In this document: in pieces, positions 34,428 to 43,156 of the stretch | Layout of the letters: the number at the start of each line of letters is the position of its first letter | Numbering within the stretch: position 1 is the stretch's first letter | NCBI GenBank assembly: GCA_014379205.1 | Contig: JACMME010000006.1 | Span: forward strand, 1-47,259 | DNA: 47,259 bases | Reading direction: 5' to 3' | DNA from: Gemmatimonadaceae bacterium | Lineage (GTDB): Bacteria > Gemmatimonadota > Gemmatimonadetes > Gemmatimonadales > Gemmatimonadaceae | Position numbers and translations under genes: made by a program | The notes under the pieces: generated by a model | What the model saw: the letters and a program-made list of their open reading frames with translations, nothing else | Told to the model about the DNA's origin: nothing | Databases searched by the model: none

Positions 34428-37400
34428 TCATCGGAAGTCTCCGCTAATGCCGATGCTCAGCGTGCGAGCCAGCGGATAAGCGTAGAAGTCGGTGCCAAGC
34501 GATGTATTCGCGCTGGAGCCGAAGCTGTTCAGATCGGGGTCGTAGCCCAGGTAATCGGTCCAGATGTGAAGGTTTCTGCCGGATGCGAAGATCTTCGCCG
34601 TAGCCAGTCGAGCACTCCTGGCGAACGCCGTCGGCAACTGGTACGCCAGCGTCAACTCCTGGAACCGAATGTACGAGCCGTCCTCGATGAACCGGCTCGA
34701 TATCTCATGCGCGCCGGACGTTCCATCCCAACTCGCGCGCGGAGTGCGCGTTATGTCACCGGGCTGCTGCCACCGGTTCAGCTCGTCCGCGAACTTGTTG
34801 TCGAGATTGAATCCACCGTCACCAGAGAAGATCCGCATGGCGTTGTACACCTCGGCGCCCTGGCTGAACTGGAAGAACGCGCGCAGGTCAAAGCCCTTCC
34901 ACGACAGCGTGTTCCCAAAGCCTCCATAGTAGGTCGGGTGCGGGCTGCCCACGATCTTCCGATCTGCCGACGTCGTTTCTCCGTCCCCATCCAGATCCTC
35001 GAAAATCGCGTCGCCCGTCTCCGGGTTTACGCCCTGGAAATTCAAGGTGTAGAACGCGCCGAGCGGCACCCCCTCCTCTATTCTGTTCACGCTGCGGAAA
35101 CCGCTGCTGAATGGCTCGCCGCGGAAAAGCTTCGTAACTCTATTGCGATTCCACGAAATGTTGAAATCCGAAGTCCACCGGAAGTCGCCGGTGTTCCTCG
35201 ACTCGACGTTCGTCGTGTTGAGTCCCAGCTCGTAACCCCTGTTCTCGATGTTACCGATGTTGTCCCAGAAGCTGGAGAAACCGCTCGTGCGGGTGATCGG
35301 ACGCAGCACCAGAAGGTCGTTGGTCTTCTTCTGGTAATAATCACCGATGATGCCTACGCGCCCATTCAAAACGTACAGGTCGAAGCCGACGTCGAACTCG
35401 CGCGTGCTCTCCCATCTGAGATCCTGGTTCTCGATCGCACTTGGGGAGATTCCGGGCTCATCTGAGTAGTTGGCTTTGGAGAAACGGCCGAGGTACGCGA
35501 AATCATCGCCGATGCCCTGATTGCCCGTCACACCATAGCTGGCTCGCAGCTTGAACTCTCCAAAGCGAGCGAGACTCTTGAAGGTGGGCTCGTCAGTCAT
35601 CATCCAGGCCGCCGACGCGGCCGGGAAGACGCCATAGCGGTTGTTCTCGCCGAAACGGGACGACCCATCCGTGCGTATGCTCGCGGTGACGAAGTACCTG
35701 TCCAGGAATGTCACGTTCGCGCGCGAGAAAAGTGAAACGAGATTGTGTTCGCTTGGCTCGCCGCGGTAATCGGTGGCTTTGCCGGCGTTACCCGGGTACT
35801 GAAAGTTTTCGGTCGTGAATCCCTCCCCCCGAACGAACTGTAGCTCTGACTTGTTCCACTCGACGCTTCCGCCGCCGGTCAGCGCCAGGGTGGACCTCCC
35901 ACCCCCGCGATTGAAGGTTGCGAAGCTCTCGGCCAGATATCGCTGGGCGGTGTTGTTACCCTGTTGGGCGACACCGCCGATGCTCGCGGAATACCGGCCA
36001 ATGATCTTGGGAGAATCCCAGCGCAGATCGCGCAGGTTCAACACATCGACTCCGACTCGCGACGTGAGCTTGAACTGGTCGGTGAAGTTGTATTCTCCCT
36101 CGATATTGCCGAGAGCGCGAAAGGTTCTGGTCTCGACGAAATCGAGCGAGCCGATGGCGAGCGGATTGGTGTAAAGCAGACCGTCGTCCGTGCTGCTAAA
36201 GCTCCCATCCGGAAGCCGCGGCGCCGTTATGGAAGGGTCGGCAATGGCATTCGTGATCACGCCGTCCAGTGTGTTGTCGTTCTCATTTCGATTGTTGTCC
36301 TCGCGGATCAGCCCGATCGAGGTACGCAACGCGAGGCGATCGCTGGCCCTGAAATCCACGTTGGCGCGAACGTTCTGGCGGTTGTACTTCGATCCGATGA
36401 CCGTACCCTCCTGGTCGAACAGGGTCCCGGACACGAAATACTGGACCCGGTCGGTTCCGCCGCTCATTTGCAGCCCCAGGTTCGCTATTGGCGCACTGCT
36501 CAAAACTTCGTCCTGCCAGTCCGTGTCTATGCTCGCGGCAGTGCGGTCGAAGCCGATCTGATCCGGTATCTCTTCCTCGGTGTAGCCGTCATTCAGCAGA
36601 GCCTCGTACATGAAATCCACGTACTCCTGGCTATTCATCATGTCGACGCGTCTCTCAACGCTCTGCGTGCCGTAATAGCTATTGAACGAGATGCGCGGCT
36701 GGCCAGACTGTCCACGCTTGGTCGTGATCATGATCACGCCGTTGGAACCCCGCGAACCGTATATCGCCGCGGCCGCCGCGTCCTTGAGGATATCGATCGT
36801 CGCGATCTCATCGGGGCTGATTCCCGTGACAGCCGTGACGTCCTGGCCGGCGAGATCGAGCTGGGAGTAATCCTCACGAATCATCGGCATGCCGTCGATC
36901 ACGTACAGCGGCTGGTTGCTCGCAGATAGCGACGCTGAGCCGCGGATGCGAACCGTGATACCGTTGCCCGGATTGCCGGCATTCTGGATTATCTGCAGCC
37001 CAGCCGCCTTACCCTGTAATGCACCGTCCAGCCCAGCTACAGGGCTGTTTACGATATCCGCTCCTTGAACGGAAACCACCGCGTTGCTCACCTCGCGCCG
37101 CTGCGATGTTCCGTAACCGGTGATGACAACCTCGGACAGCTGCTGAGGCACGGCGCGCAGCGCGAAATTCACTTCGATGCTGTCACCTGCGGGGATCGTA
37201 ACCGATCTCGTGGCGGCCGCGTAGCCGATGCGCAGAACACGAAGCGTCGACGAGCCAGACTGCACGCCGCGAAGTGCGTATCGGCCGGCATCGTTCGTCA
37301 TCGAGCCGCGAGTGCTACCTACGATCAGGACCTGCGCACCCTCTACCGGCCGGCGAGTGGCGGAGTCTACAACCAATCCGGTTACGACTCCGATGCCTTG

Positions 37401-37484
37401 TGCCGAGAGGGACGAGGAGCCGGTCAAAGAGACCGCGGCTCCAAGAAGCAGAGCGGGAATCCAATTCGACTTCCATCGTATCAT
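34428..37484 (-). CDS. SusC/RagA-type TonB-dependent transporter
   Basis: 1018 residues. A signal peptide (1-29) is followed by a carboxypeptidase-regulatory-like beta domain (about 32-110), the TonB box region EVVITGYG (about 118-125), and a plug domain (about 130-250) with GKAAGLQI, VRIRGSASLS, YVIDGMP and AAAIYGSRGSNGVIMITTK. The remaining C-terminal part is the beta barrel, ending in the usual aromatic residue (DFR). AGGAG lies 8 nt before the start. It imports a substrate bound by the SusD partner, energised by TonB. A 7-bp hairpin in the leader (37519-37537) lies 34 nt ahead of the start. Confidence 0.95.
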   Translation of the reverse strand: MIRWKSNWIPALLLGAAVSLTGSSSLSAQGIGVVTGLVVDSATRRPVEGAQVLIVGSTRGSMTNDAGRYALRGVQSGSSTLRVLRIGYAAATRSVTIPAGDSIEVNFALRAVPQQLSEVVITGYGTSQRREVSNAVVSVQGADIVNSPVAGLDGALQGKAAGLQIIQNAGNPGNGITVRIRGSASLSASNQPLYVIDGMPMIREDYSQLDLAGQDVTAVTGISPDEIATIDILKDAAAAAIYGSRGSNGVIMITTKRGQSGQPRISFNSYYGTQSVERRVDMMNSQEYVDFMYEALLNDGYTEEEIPDQIGFDRTAASIDTDWQDEVLSSAPIANLGLQMSGGTDRVQYFVSGTLFDQEGTVIGSKYNRQNVRANVDFRASDRLALRTSIGLIREDNNRNENDNTLDGVITNAIADPSITAPRLPDGSFSSTDDGLLYTNPLAIGSLDFVETRTFRALGNIEGEYNFTDQFKLTSRVGVDVLNLRDLRWDSPKIIGRYSASIGGVAQQGNNTAQRYLAESFATFNRGGGRSTLALTGGGSVEWNKSELQFVRGEGFTTENFQYPGNAGKATDYRGEPSEHNLVSLFSRANVTFLDRYFVTASIRTDGSSRFGENNRYGVFPAASAAWMMTDEPTFKSLARFGEFKLRASYGVTGNQGIGDDFAYLGRFSKANYSDEPGISPSAIENQDLRWESTREFDVGFDLYVLNGRVGIIGDYYQKKTNDLLVLRPITRTSGFSSFWDNIGNIENRGYELGLNTTNVESRNTGDFRWTSDFNISWNRNRVTKLFRGEPFSSGFRSVNRIEEGVPLGAFYTLNFQGVNPETGDAIFEDLDGDGETTSADRKIVGSPHPTYYGGFGNTLSWKGFDLRAFFQFSQGAEVYNAMRIFSGDGGFNLDNKFADELNRWQQPGDITRTPRASWDGTSGAHEISSRFIEDGSYIRFQELTLAYQLPTAFARSARLATAKIFASGRNLHIWTDYLGYDPDLNSFGSSANTSLGTDFYAYPLARTLSIGISGDFR

Positions 37485-38066
37485 TTGCTTATCTCCTGCG
37501 AAAAGGGGGACAAAAGACGTCCGCGGAGGGCGCGGACACTAAGTGGTGGGTCTACGAAAGGCGGTAACGCAACGAGGGCCGCAGATTTGGCCACAAGGGA
37601 TTTCGAGAAAGTTCTACCCGAGGGGACCAACGGTGAGAAGAACGCAACGGCTGAATGCTGCGCCGATCGAATGCGTTCGCCTTTCAGAACCGAACACTTA
37701 GGGGACGAGAAAAGGAACGAATGCGGAACTTGCTAGTATCGTATTATTCAGCATGGGACGCCAGAGGGCAAGTGTTTCCAGGGTCCCTGACCTCGCCTGC
37801 GGAGTAGTTTAGCCCGATCTCGGTGTGAGGATACTGTGAGGAAGCGTCGTTCGGAAGCAGTTTACCAAGCCAGCGACACAACGCATCGATTGTTCACCGT
37901 CTGGGAACAATACTAATGAAACCGCTCAAGATGGCGCCAAGTCACATTTCGAGTAAATTGCCGGCGGGGTAAGCGTTATTCGGAACGACACCTGTAGATC
38001 GGTGCCAGTTGCTCAACGCTCCCCTGGAGCCTCATCAGATTTCCTACCAAAAAGGGGGCAGCAAAA
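37485..38066. other. 582-bp gap between divergent susC and lipoprotein genes
   Basis: No credible coding sequence is seen; the best small frame encodes 14 residues (from ATG 37916). It holds the susC ribosome site, a hairpin (37519-37525 with 37531-37537), and a dyad at 37889-37911. A possible minus-strand promoter (TTGCCC at 37766-37771, TAATAC at 37741-37746, 19-bp spacer) could serve susC with a leader of about 250 nt; it is weak. A GGGGG ribosome site precedes the lipoprotein gene. Confidence 0.6.
37889..37911. promoter_or_regulatory. Dyad ATTGTTC-N9-GAACAAT
   Basis: Perfect 7-bp inverted arms with a 9-bp spacer, 155 bp upstream of the lipoprotein gene at 38067. TTGTTC could double as a -35 box, with TAATGA 18 bp further. 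It looks like an operator, but the regulator is unknown. Confidence 0.4.
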
Positions 38067-38543
38067 ATGCGACTTTTTCGTCTTTGTGGGTCGATCCTTC
38101 TTCTGGCGATCGCGATATCGTGCTCAAGCTCCACAGAGTTCGAATCAACACCGCTCGACGGGACCTGGGTAAGCACCCAGGAGAACTCGAGCTCGTCCGG
38201 ACGGTATGACCGCGCGCTCACCTTCAAAGCCGGTGGCACCTTCATATCCGAGTTTCGCAGCTATGGTGAGTACGGGGAGTCTCGCCACCAGCAGTCCAGT
38301 TATCAGCGAACCGACGGAACGTACCGAGTCGAAGGAGACCGCCTCATCTTCCACGCAACGCGACTCATCGTGTGGGACCGGTTCCACGGCGGGAAGCCGC
38401 AGATTTTCGATCCTTATCCGTACGGAACCCTGTTTGACGACGCCCGCTACGAGGTTCGGGGACAGGATCTCACGCTATATTATACGACCTATCCGGCGGA
38501 TGCCCCGGAGCCCACAACTATGACGTATGCTCGGGCTCGCTGA
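38067..38543 (+). CDS. Small secreted lipoprotein, possibly lipocalin-like
   Basis: 158 residues. The signal peptide ends in a lipobox (AIAISC, Cys19). The mature part reads LDGTWVSTQEN, then ALTFKAGGTFISEF, QRTDGTYRVEGDRLIFH and ARYEVRGQDLTLYYTTYP, a repeating pattern of strand pairs typical of small eight-stranded barrels that report or bind ligands. I do not recognise a named family beyond that resemblance. A GGGGG ribosome site lies at good distance. It is the first of two plus-strand genes before the ADOP permease. Confidence 0.8.
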   Translation: MRLFRLCGSILLLAIAISCSSSTEFESTPLDGTWVSTQENSSSSGRYDRALTFKAGGTFISEFRSYGEYGESRHQQSSYQRTDGTYRVEGDRLIFHATRLIVWDRFHGGKPQIFDPYPYGTLFDDARYEVRGQDLTLYYTTYPADAPEPTTMTYARAR

Positions 38544-38595
38544 AACTAGAGACCTCTGTGAGGCTTCGACCAAATAGAGCTAAGCAGGGGCCCGC

Positions 38596-38868
38596 ATGCT
38601 TTACATGATCGTCGAAAGCTTCCGCGGCGGCGACGCAGTGCCCGTCTACCGCCGCTTCCGCGACCATGGCAGACTAGCACCGGAGGGTCTTCGCTACGTC
38701 GCGAGTTGGGTGACTGACGACTTCAAACGGTGCTTCCAGGTAATGGAATGTGAGGATTCGAATCTTCTGGACCAGTGGATTGCAGGCTGGGCAGACCTCG
38801 TCGAATTTGAGGTCATCCCTGTAGTCCCCTCGGCTGAAGCGGCGGCGGCGATTGCGCCCCGGCTCTGA
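38596..38868 (+). CDS. DUF3303 family protein
   Basis: 90 residues with the family pattern MLYMIVESFRGGDAVPVYRR, then GRLAPEGLRYVASWVTDD and CFQVMECED followed by WADLVEFEVIPV. AGGGG lies 5 nt ahead of the start. DUF3303 proteins are small cytoplasmic dimeric ferredoxin-like folds of unknown function. It ends 12 bp from the convergent ADOP stop, without a terminator. Confidence 0.9.
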   Translation: MLYMIVESFRGGDAVPVYRRFRDHGRLAPEGLRYVASWVTDDFKRCFQVMECEDSNLLDQWIAGWADLVEFEVIPVVPSAEAAAAIAPRL

Positions 38869-38880
38869 AAAGCTGTTCCG

Positions 38881-41559
38881 CTAACTCGTACGGAAAGCAG
38901 CCGTCGGGCTTATCGCCGACGCACGCTTGGCGGGAATCAGCGAAGCAATAAGCCCGACGACGATGAGGACCATCACAACACCGGCAAAGGTCAGCGGATC
39001 CGTGGCGCTCACTCCATACAGGGAGTTGCGCAGCAACCGCGTAGCCGCTGTCGCAGTGGCGGTGCCGATAAGAATTCCGATGAGAACGGGCCGCAGTCCC
39101 TGCCAGGTCACCAGCGTCACCACATCGCGGGTTGACGCGCCAAGCGCCATTCGCACCCCGATCTCATGGCGGCGCAGCCTCACGAAGTAGGCAATGACAC
39201 TGTAGATGCCCGCCGCTGCCAATAGTAGTCCAATCACTCCCAGTGACCCCAGCAGCATGGTATTGAAGCGCGACTGCGCGACCGATCGCCGCAGCGCGTC
39301 GTTCATTGTTGAAATACTGAACAAAGGGAGTGCGGGATCCACCGTTCGTACGGCAGCCCGCATGGCACCCGTGAGCGAGGTAGCATCGGATGGTCCGCGC
39401 GCGACGAGCGTCATGGAGCGTTGCACCCAATCCCATGCCTCGCCAGGCACCTGCTCCATCGGCAGGTAAAACTCGGGTACGACGTCCACTGTTGGCCCCC
39501 GCGATCGGACGTCCCCAGCGACGCCAACCACCGTCTTCCAGCGGGGATCGTTTTCCCCCCCCTCGCAGCACGCCACCCGCTTGCCGATTGGATTCTCACC
39601 GGGCCATGCAACACGCGCGAGCTCCTCACTAATGATCATCACGCGTTCCGCACCGGCTTTGTCCCGATCGGTGAACTGCCGCCCCTGCTTGATCGGAACG
39701 CGCATCGTCCGGAAGTAGTCGGTTGTGATCATCAAGAGACGCGAATTGATGAGATTGGCGGGGTCGAGCGGCTTTCCCTCCGGCAACAGGCCATTGGAGC
39801 CGCCTCCGGAGCCCAGTGGCGCCTGCGATACCACCGCGGCGGAAGTCACCCCTGGCGCCCCTTTCATCTCCTCGACAATGGATGCAAAGGTTTGCGTCAC
39901 GCGCAACGGATCGCGATATCCTGATTCCAGAAGGGCAATGCGGGCCATAAGGACCCCCGAGGGGTCGAATCCGGGCCGGATAGTCTGCAGATACATCGCG
40001 CTCCGGATGAGAAGACCGGCACCCGCAAGCAGAGTGAGCGTGAGGGCGACTTGAGCGACGATAAGAGCGCTTCGAAAGCGATCTCTTGTGAAGGTCGTTC
40101 CCCGGCCACCTTCCTTCAACACACCCTGGAGATCCTGCCGGGCGGCGCGTAATGCGGGCGCCAGACTGAAAATTATTCCGCTGACAAGGGCGATGCCCAA
40201 CGCAAAGGCGAAGACAACCAGATCGATTCGCGTTTCAGCGAGTCTGGGGATTCCAGCAGGCGCATTCGCCAGCAGCACTCTAATAAGGCCATAGGCGAGC
40301 ACGACGCCGGCTACCGCTGAAAGCACGGAGAGAACCAATCCCTCGGTCAGTAGCTGGCGGATGATCCGGCCACGCCCGGCTCCGATCGCGGCTCGAATCG
40401 CGATCTCTCTCGAGCGTGCGGCGCCCCGTGCGAGAAGCAGGTTCGCGACGTTTCCGCACGCGATCAGCATGACCAATACAACGGCACCCAACAGAACGCC
40501 GAGTCGCTCCCGAAAGTTGCCGATGAGCGCCTCCGATAGAGGAACGACACTGACACCTTTCCCGCCGTTATCGATGGGAAAGAGCTCGGCCATGCGGCGC
40601 ATGATAGGGTCCATGTCCTCCTGTGCCTGCTTCCGCGTCACACCCTCCTTGAGAAGGCCGGCCACGAACAGATAATGCTCATCGTGCTCGGCCTTTTGCT
40701 CCGCCGTAAAGGCGATTGGAACCCACAGTTCTTCGTCCGTCACCGTCGGGTTGAATCCGGCCGGCATCACCCCCAGCACGGTGTGCTCGCGCCCGGCAAG
40801 GCGAATTTCGCGACCGACGATGGCTGTATCCGCGCCGAATCGCCGCACCCAGAGGTTGTGGCCGAGTACGACCACGGTCTCCCTTCCCGGGACGTCTTCA
40901 TCCGGGTTGAAGGTTCGCCCGAGCGCCGGTTTGGTACCGAATACCGGGAAGAAATTGCTGGTTACCCGTCCAGCCAGCACGCGCTCCGGAGCGTCTCCCT
41001 CTGTCAGATTCAGGCTGGAGAACTGCATGGCGGCCAGCGCCGCGAAGGATTTGCTCTGTTCCTTCCAGTCCGTGTAGTTGCCCACGGAGACGTTCACATC
41101 CTGGTCCTTGAAGCGCTCCGCCACCATCATCACACGATCAGGATGCGCAAATGGAAATGGGCGCAGCACTACGCTCCGAACCGCACTGAAAATCGCGGTA
41201 GTTGCGCCAATGCCGAGCGCGAGTGTGAGAATTGCAACCGCCGTGAAGCCGGGCGATTTGGCGAGCTGACGAAAGGCGTAACCGATGTCTCGGCGGAGCT
41301 CTTCCAGATATTCCGTGCGCAGCATTTCACGCTCCCCCTCGGCGCCGATTTTCCGGCATGTGGCGTTGACTTGCTTGATGTCTCCAAAGCGCCTGAGCGC
41401 CTCGGCGCGGGCGGCACCGTTGCTCATTCCGCTTTGAACGAGCTCGCTGGTGAGCATCTCGACATGGAAGTCGAGCTCTTCATTGACCTGCTCGTCAATG
41501 GGAGTGCGCCAAATCAGGGATCTGAGCTGGCGTTTCGGCTTTTTTCCCCCCGGCATCAA
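38881..41559 (-). CDS. ADOP-type ABC transporter permease (MacB/FtsX)
   Basis: 892 residues. The N-terminus has the ADOP module (DEQVNEELDFHVEMLTSEL, about 21-39) with an HTH-like helix pair, then a first membrane helix (about 98-125), a MacB periplasmic core domain and an FtsX domain (about 355-480). A second core domain and FtsX domain follow (about 510-892, with YFVRLRRHEIGVRMALGAS). It therefore carries two permease halves in one chain, as in acidobacterial duplicated orphan permeases, which lack a linked ATPase gene. The PadR gene lies just upstream with a 16-bp gap in the same operon, which is the usual arrangement. Substrate unknown. Confidence 0.94.
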   Translation of the reverse strand: MMPGGKKPKRQLRSLIWRTPIDEQVNEELDFHVEMLTSELVQSGMSNGAARAEALRRFGDIKQVNATCRKIGAEGEREMLRTEYLEELRRDIGYAFRQLAKSPGFTAVAILTLALGIGATTAIFSAVRSVVLRPFPFAHPDRVMMVAERFKDQDVNVSVGNYTDWKEQSKSFAALAAMQFSSLNLTEGDAPERVLAGRVTSNFFPVFGTKPALGRTFNPDEDVPGRETVVVLGHNLWVRRFGADTAIVGREIRLAGREHTVLGVMPAGFNPTVTDEELWVPIAFTAEQKAEHDEHYLFVAGLLKEGVTRKQAQEDMDPIMRRMAELFPIDNGGKGVSVVPLSEALIGNFRERLGVLLGAVVLVMLIACGNVANLLLARGAARSREIAIRAAIGAGRGRIIRQLLTEGLVLSVLSAVAGVVLAYGLIRVLLANAPAGIPRLAETRIDLVVFAFALGIALVSGIIFSLAPALRAARQDLQGVLKEGGRGTTFTRDRFRSALIVAQVALTLTLLAGAGLLIRSAMYLQTIRPGFDPSGVLMARIALLESGYRDPLRVTQTFASIVEEMKGAPGVTSAAVVSQAPLGSGGGSNGLLPEGKPLDPANLINSRLLMITTDYFRTMRVPIKQGRQFTDRDKAGAERVMIISEELARVAWPGENPIGKRVACCEGGENDPRWKTVVGVAGDVRSRGPTVDVVPEFYLPMEQVPGEAWDWVQRSMTLVARGPSDATSLTGAMRAAVRTVDPALPLFSISTMNDALRRSVAQSRFNTMLLGSLGVIGLLLAAAGIYSVIAYFVRLRRHEIGVRMALGASTRDVVTLVTWQGLRPVLIGILIGTATATAATRLLRNSLYGVSATDPLTFAGVVMVLIVVGLIASLIPAKRASAISPTAAFRTS

Positions 41560-41575
41560 AATCTCGCGCGGTCCG

Positions 41576-41908
41576 CTATGCCGGCAGCAGGATGGGAGAG
41601 ACCGCCGCCACGAACAGCGCGAAGCGATCCACCTCGATTGCGAGCTGTTTCCTCCCCCGCGTGGTGAGTTGATATATCCGCGCCTTCCTTCCCAACTCGG
41701 AAACGCCCCATTCGGCGTCGATCCACCCCTTTTTCTCCATACGATACAACGCCGGATAAAGCGAGCCCTCTTCGACCTGAATGGCGTCGGCGCTCTGGTG
41801 CCTGAGCCAACGGGTGATCGCGTATCCGTGGCTGGGACCGCCGAGGAGCGTTTTGAGAATCAGCGCGTCGAGTGTTCCGTGCAGACGGTCTTTGGACTGG
41901 GGAGGCAT
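41576..41908 (-). CDS. PadR-family transcriptional regulator
   Basis: 110 residues. The winged-helix shows in LDALILKTLLGGPSHGYAI, then VEEGSLYPALYRMEKKGWI and GRKARIYQLTTRGRKQL; the C-terminal helix for dimerisation is short. PadR proteins are repressors relieved by ligands. The paired dyads at 41937-41983 and the promoter they overlap argue for autoregulation and control of the ADOP gene. The start at 41908 has no clear ribosome site, about 37 nt after the predicted transcription start. Confidence 0.94.
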   Translation of the reverse strand: MPPQSKDRLHGTLDALILKTLLGGPSHGYAITRWLRHQSADAIQVEEGSLYPALYRMEKKGWIDAEWGVSELGRKARIYQLTTRGRKQLAIEVDRFALFVAAVSPILLPA

Positions 41909-41936
41909 GGTTCAGTGAATGAGGGGCCTGCCATGT

Positions 41937-41983
41937 GCCTAGATATCTAGGTATATACAGGCATGATACCTAGATAGCAAGGT
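41937..41983 (-). promoter_or_regulatory. padR promoter with two dyad operators
   Basis: Reading the minus strand: -35 TTGCTA (41975-41980), 17-bp spacer, -10 TATATA (41952-41957), transcription start near 41945. Two 16-bp dyads of the form [AG]CCT-N8-AGGT lie at 41937-41952 (the inner 14 bp CCTAGATATCTAGG are a perfect palindrome) and 41968-41983. Their centres are 31 bp apart, three helical turns. One covers the start site, the other the -35 box. This is the layout of a cooperative repressor site. Confidence 0.75.
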
Positions 41984-42169
41984 GTGCTGACAGAGATTGG
42001 TTCACGCTAGTGCGGAGGGGCCCACCCATTCTATCGGTGATGCGAAGAATAGGCTGACCCACTCAGAAGCCTGGATTCGCGGAGAGCCCTGACGACTTGG
42101 TCGGCGCATGTGTCCAAGCTGAACAAAGGCAAGCACCTGCGCGAACTCTCATTTTTGCCACCGGGCCTG

Positions 42170-43156
42170 CTAACCCGCTTCGCAGGGCAGCGATATCGTC
42201 GTTTTTTCGCGGCCGAGGTCGAGATTTCCCTTTTGCGCACCGACTACGCGGCAAGCGAGCCGTACCGCCAGCGGGACACTGTCGGCCGCCACTCCAGGCG
42301 TGACCGTGATGACGACATTCTTGCCCTCTTCCTCCGCGCGCACGATGACTTCTCCGCCCTGCTTGGTGCGCGTCACGGCGTCGGTGAGAACCAGCGTAAT
42401 CGCCTCCTGCGTGTGCACGGGATCCACGATGACACGGGGAAGGGTATCCGCTATCTCCGTCCGGAGCCGCACAACCGCGGCCGATGCGCGGGCGTCTGCT
42501 ATTGCCAGCGACGGATTCAGCAGCTCGGCGACACTGATTCGCTGTGGCAGCATCGATATCGCCTCTCGGTCGATTTCAACCAGCTTACGCATCCGCCTGA
42601 CTTCTGCATCCGCGCTCTCCAGAGCCTGTTGGGCTGACCCAAGCATTTCCTCCTGGTTCTCGTTCAGCTCGCCAAAAGGGCTCGAAAGCAGGATATGTAA
42701 AGGCAGCTGGGCTTCCTTCAGGGAGGCGACCATCGTGGTGATCGCGTCATTCAGCAGAACGCCATACTCGTTGGCGCGATCCTCAGCTGCCTGCGAGCGA
42801 CGCGTGCCCGCCTCCCGTTCAGCGGCCACTTCGCTACTCAGCCCTTCGACGTTTGCCTCGATTTCGTCCAACTCATCCTCGAGACGCGACTCCAAGGTGT
42901 GAGGCTGCAGTCCTCCTGACGCCGCTGCACCTCCGGGGCTGCCCCGTGCGTGCGCCAGGCGCTGGACTCGGCGCGCCACATATCTCGTATTCCTCCAGGC
43001 AATGATAAGTGAAGCGACGGAGGCAATCACCGCGACGACAACGAGAAGCTCGGGAGCCTGTTGGGTGTACCGGCCCCAGTAAGCCAGTCCAAGAACCGTG
43101 AAGACGCCCAGTATTGCCGGCATCACGGCGAGATACAGGCGCTGGGCGACCTTCAT
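42170..43156 (-). CDS. Membrane protein with degenerate histidine-kinase-like module
   Basis: 328 residues, overlapping the KdpD stop by 4 bp (ATGA). Two membrane helices (about 8-27 and 36-54), a coiled coil (about 85-135), a DHp-like helical hairpin and a degenerate HATPase-like domain. At the phospho-acceptor motif the protein reads LKEAQLPLHILL (146-157), with Lys147 where His is expected. The N box reads LTDAVTRT, and the D-x-G-x-G and GLGL motifs are absent. It is therefore predicted to be catalytically dead, yet its position after a short KdpD suggests it replaces the missing kinase half of KdpD. A structural or binding role is the best guess. Confidence 0.75.
   Translation of the reverse strand: MKVAQRLYLAVMPAILGVFTVLGLAYWGRYTQQAPELLVVVAVIASVASLIIAWRNTRYVARRVQRLAHARGSPGGAAASGGLQPHTLESRLEDELDEIEANVEGLSSEVAAEREAGTRRSQAAEDRANEYGVLLNDAITTMVASLKEAQLPLHILLSSPFGELNENQEEMLGSAQQALESADAEVRRMRKLVEIDREAISMLPQRISVAELLNPSLAIADARASAAVVRLRTEIADTLPRVIVDPVHTQEAITLVLTDAVTRTKQGGEVIVRAEEEGKNVVITVTPGVAADSVPLAVRLACRVVGAQKGNLDLGREKTTISLPCEAG

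Noticed and set aside
35964-36929. Long plus-strand frame inside the SusC gene
   Set aside because: Shadow frame; SusC similarity on the other strand is continuous.
37519-37537. Hairpin in the susC leader as a riboswitch or attenuator
   Set aside because: Only a 7-bp stem; no conserved aptamer pattern or alternative terminator structure was seen.
40675-41667. 330-codon open frame antisense to the ADOP permease
   Set aside because: Composition is that of a shadow frame in GC-rich DNA; the minus-strand ADOP protein has clear domains along its full length.
42031-42240. Small basic minus-strand frames near 42.1 kb
   Set aside because: They overlap the pseudokinase end in another frame and have no ribosome site or recognisable sequence.
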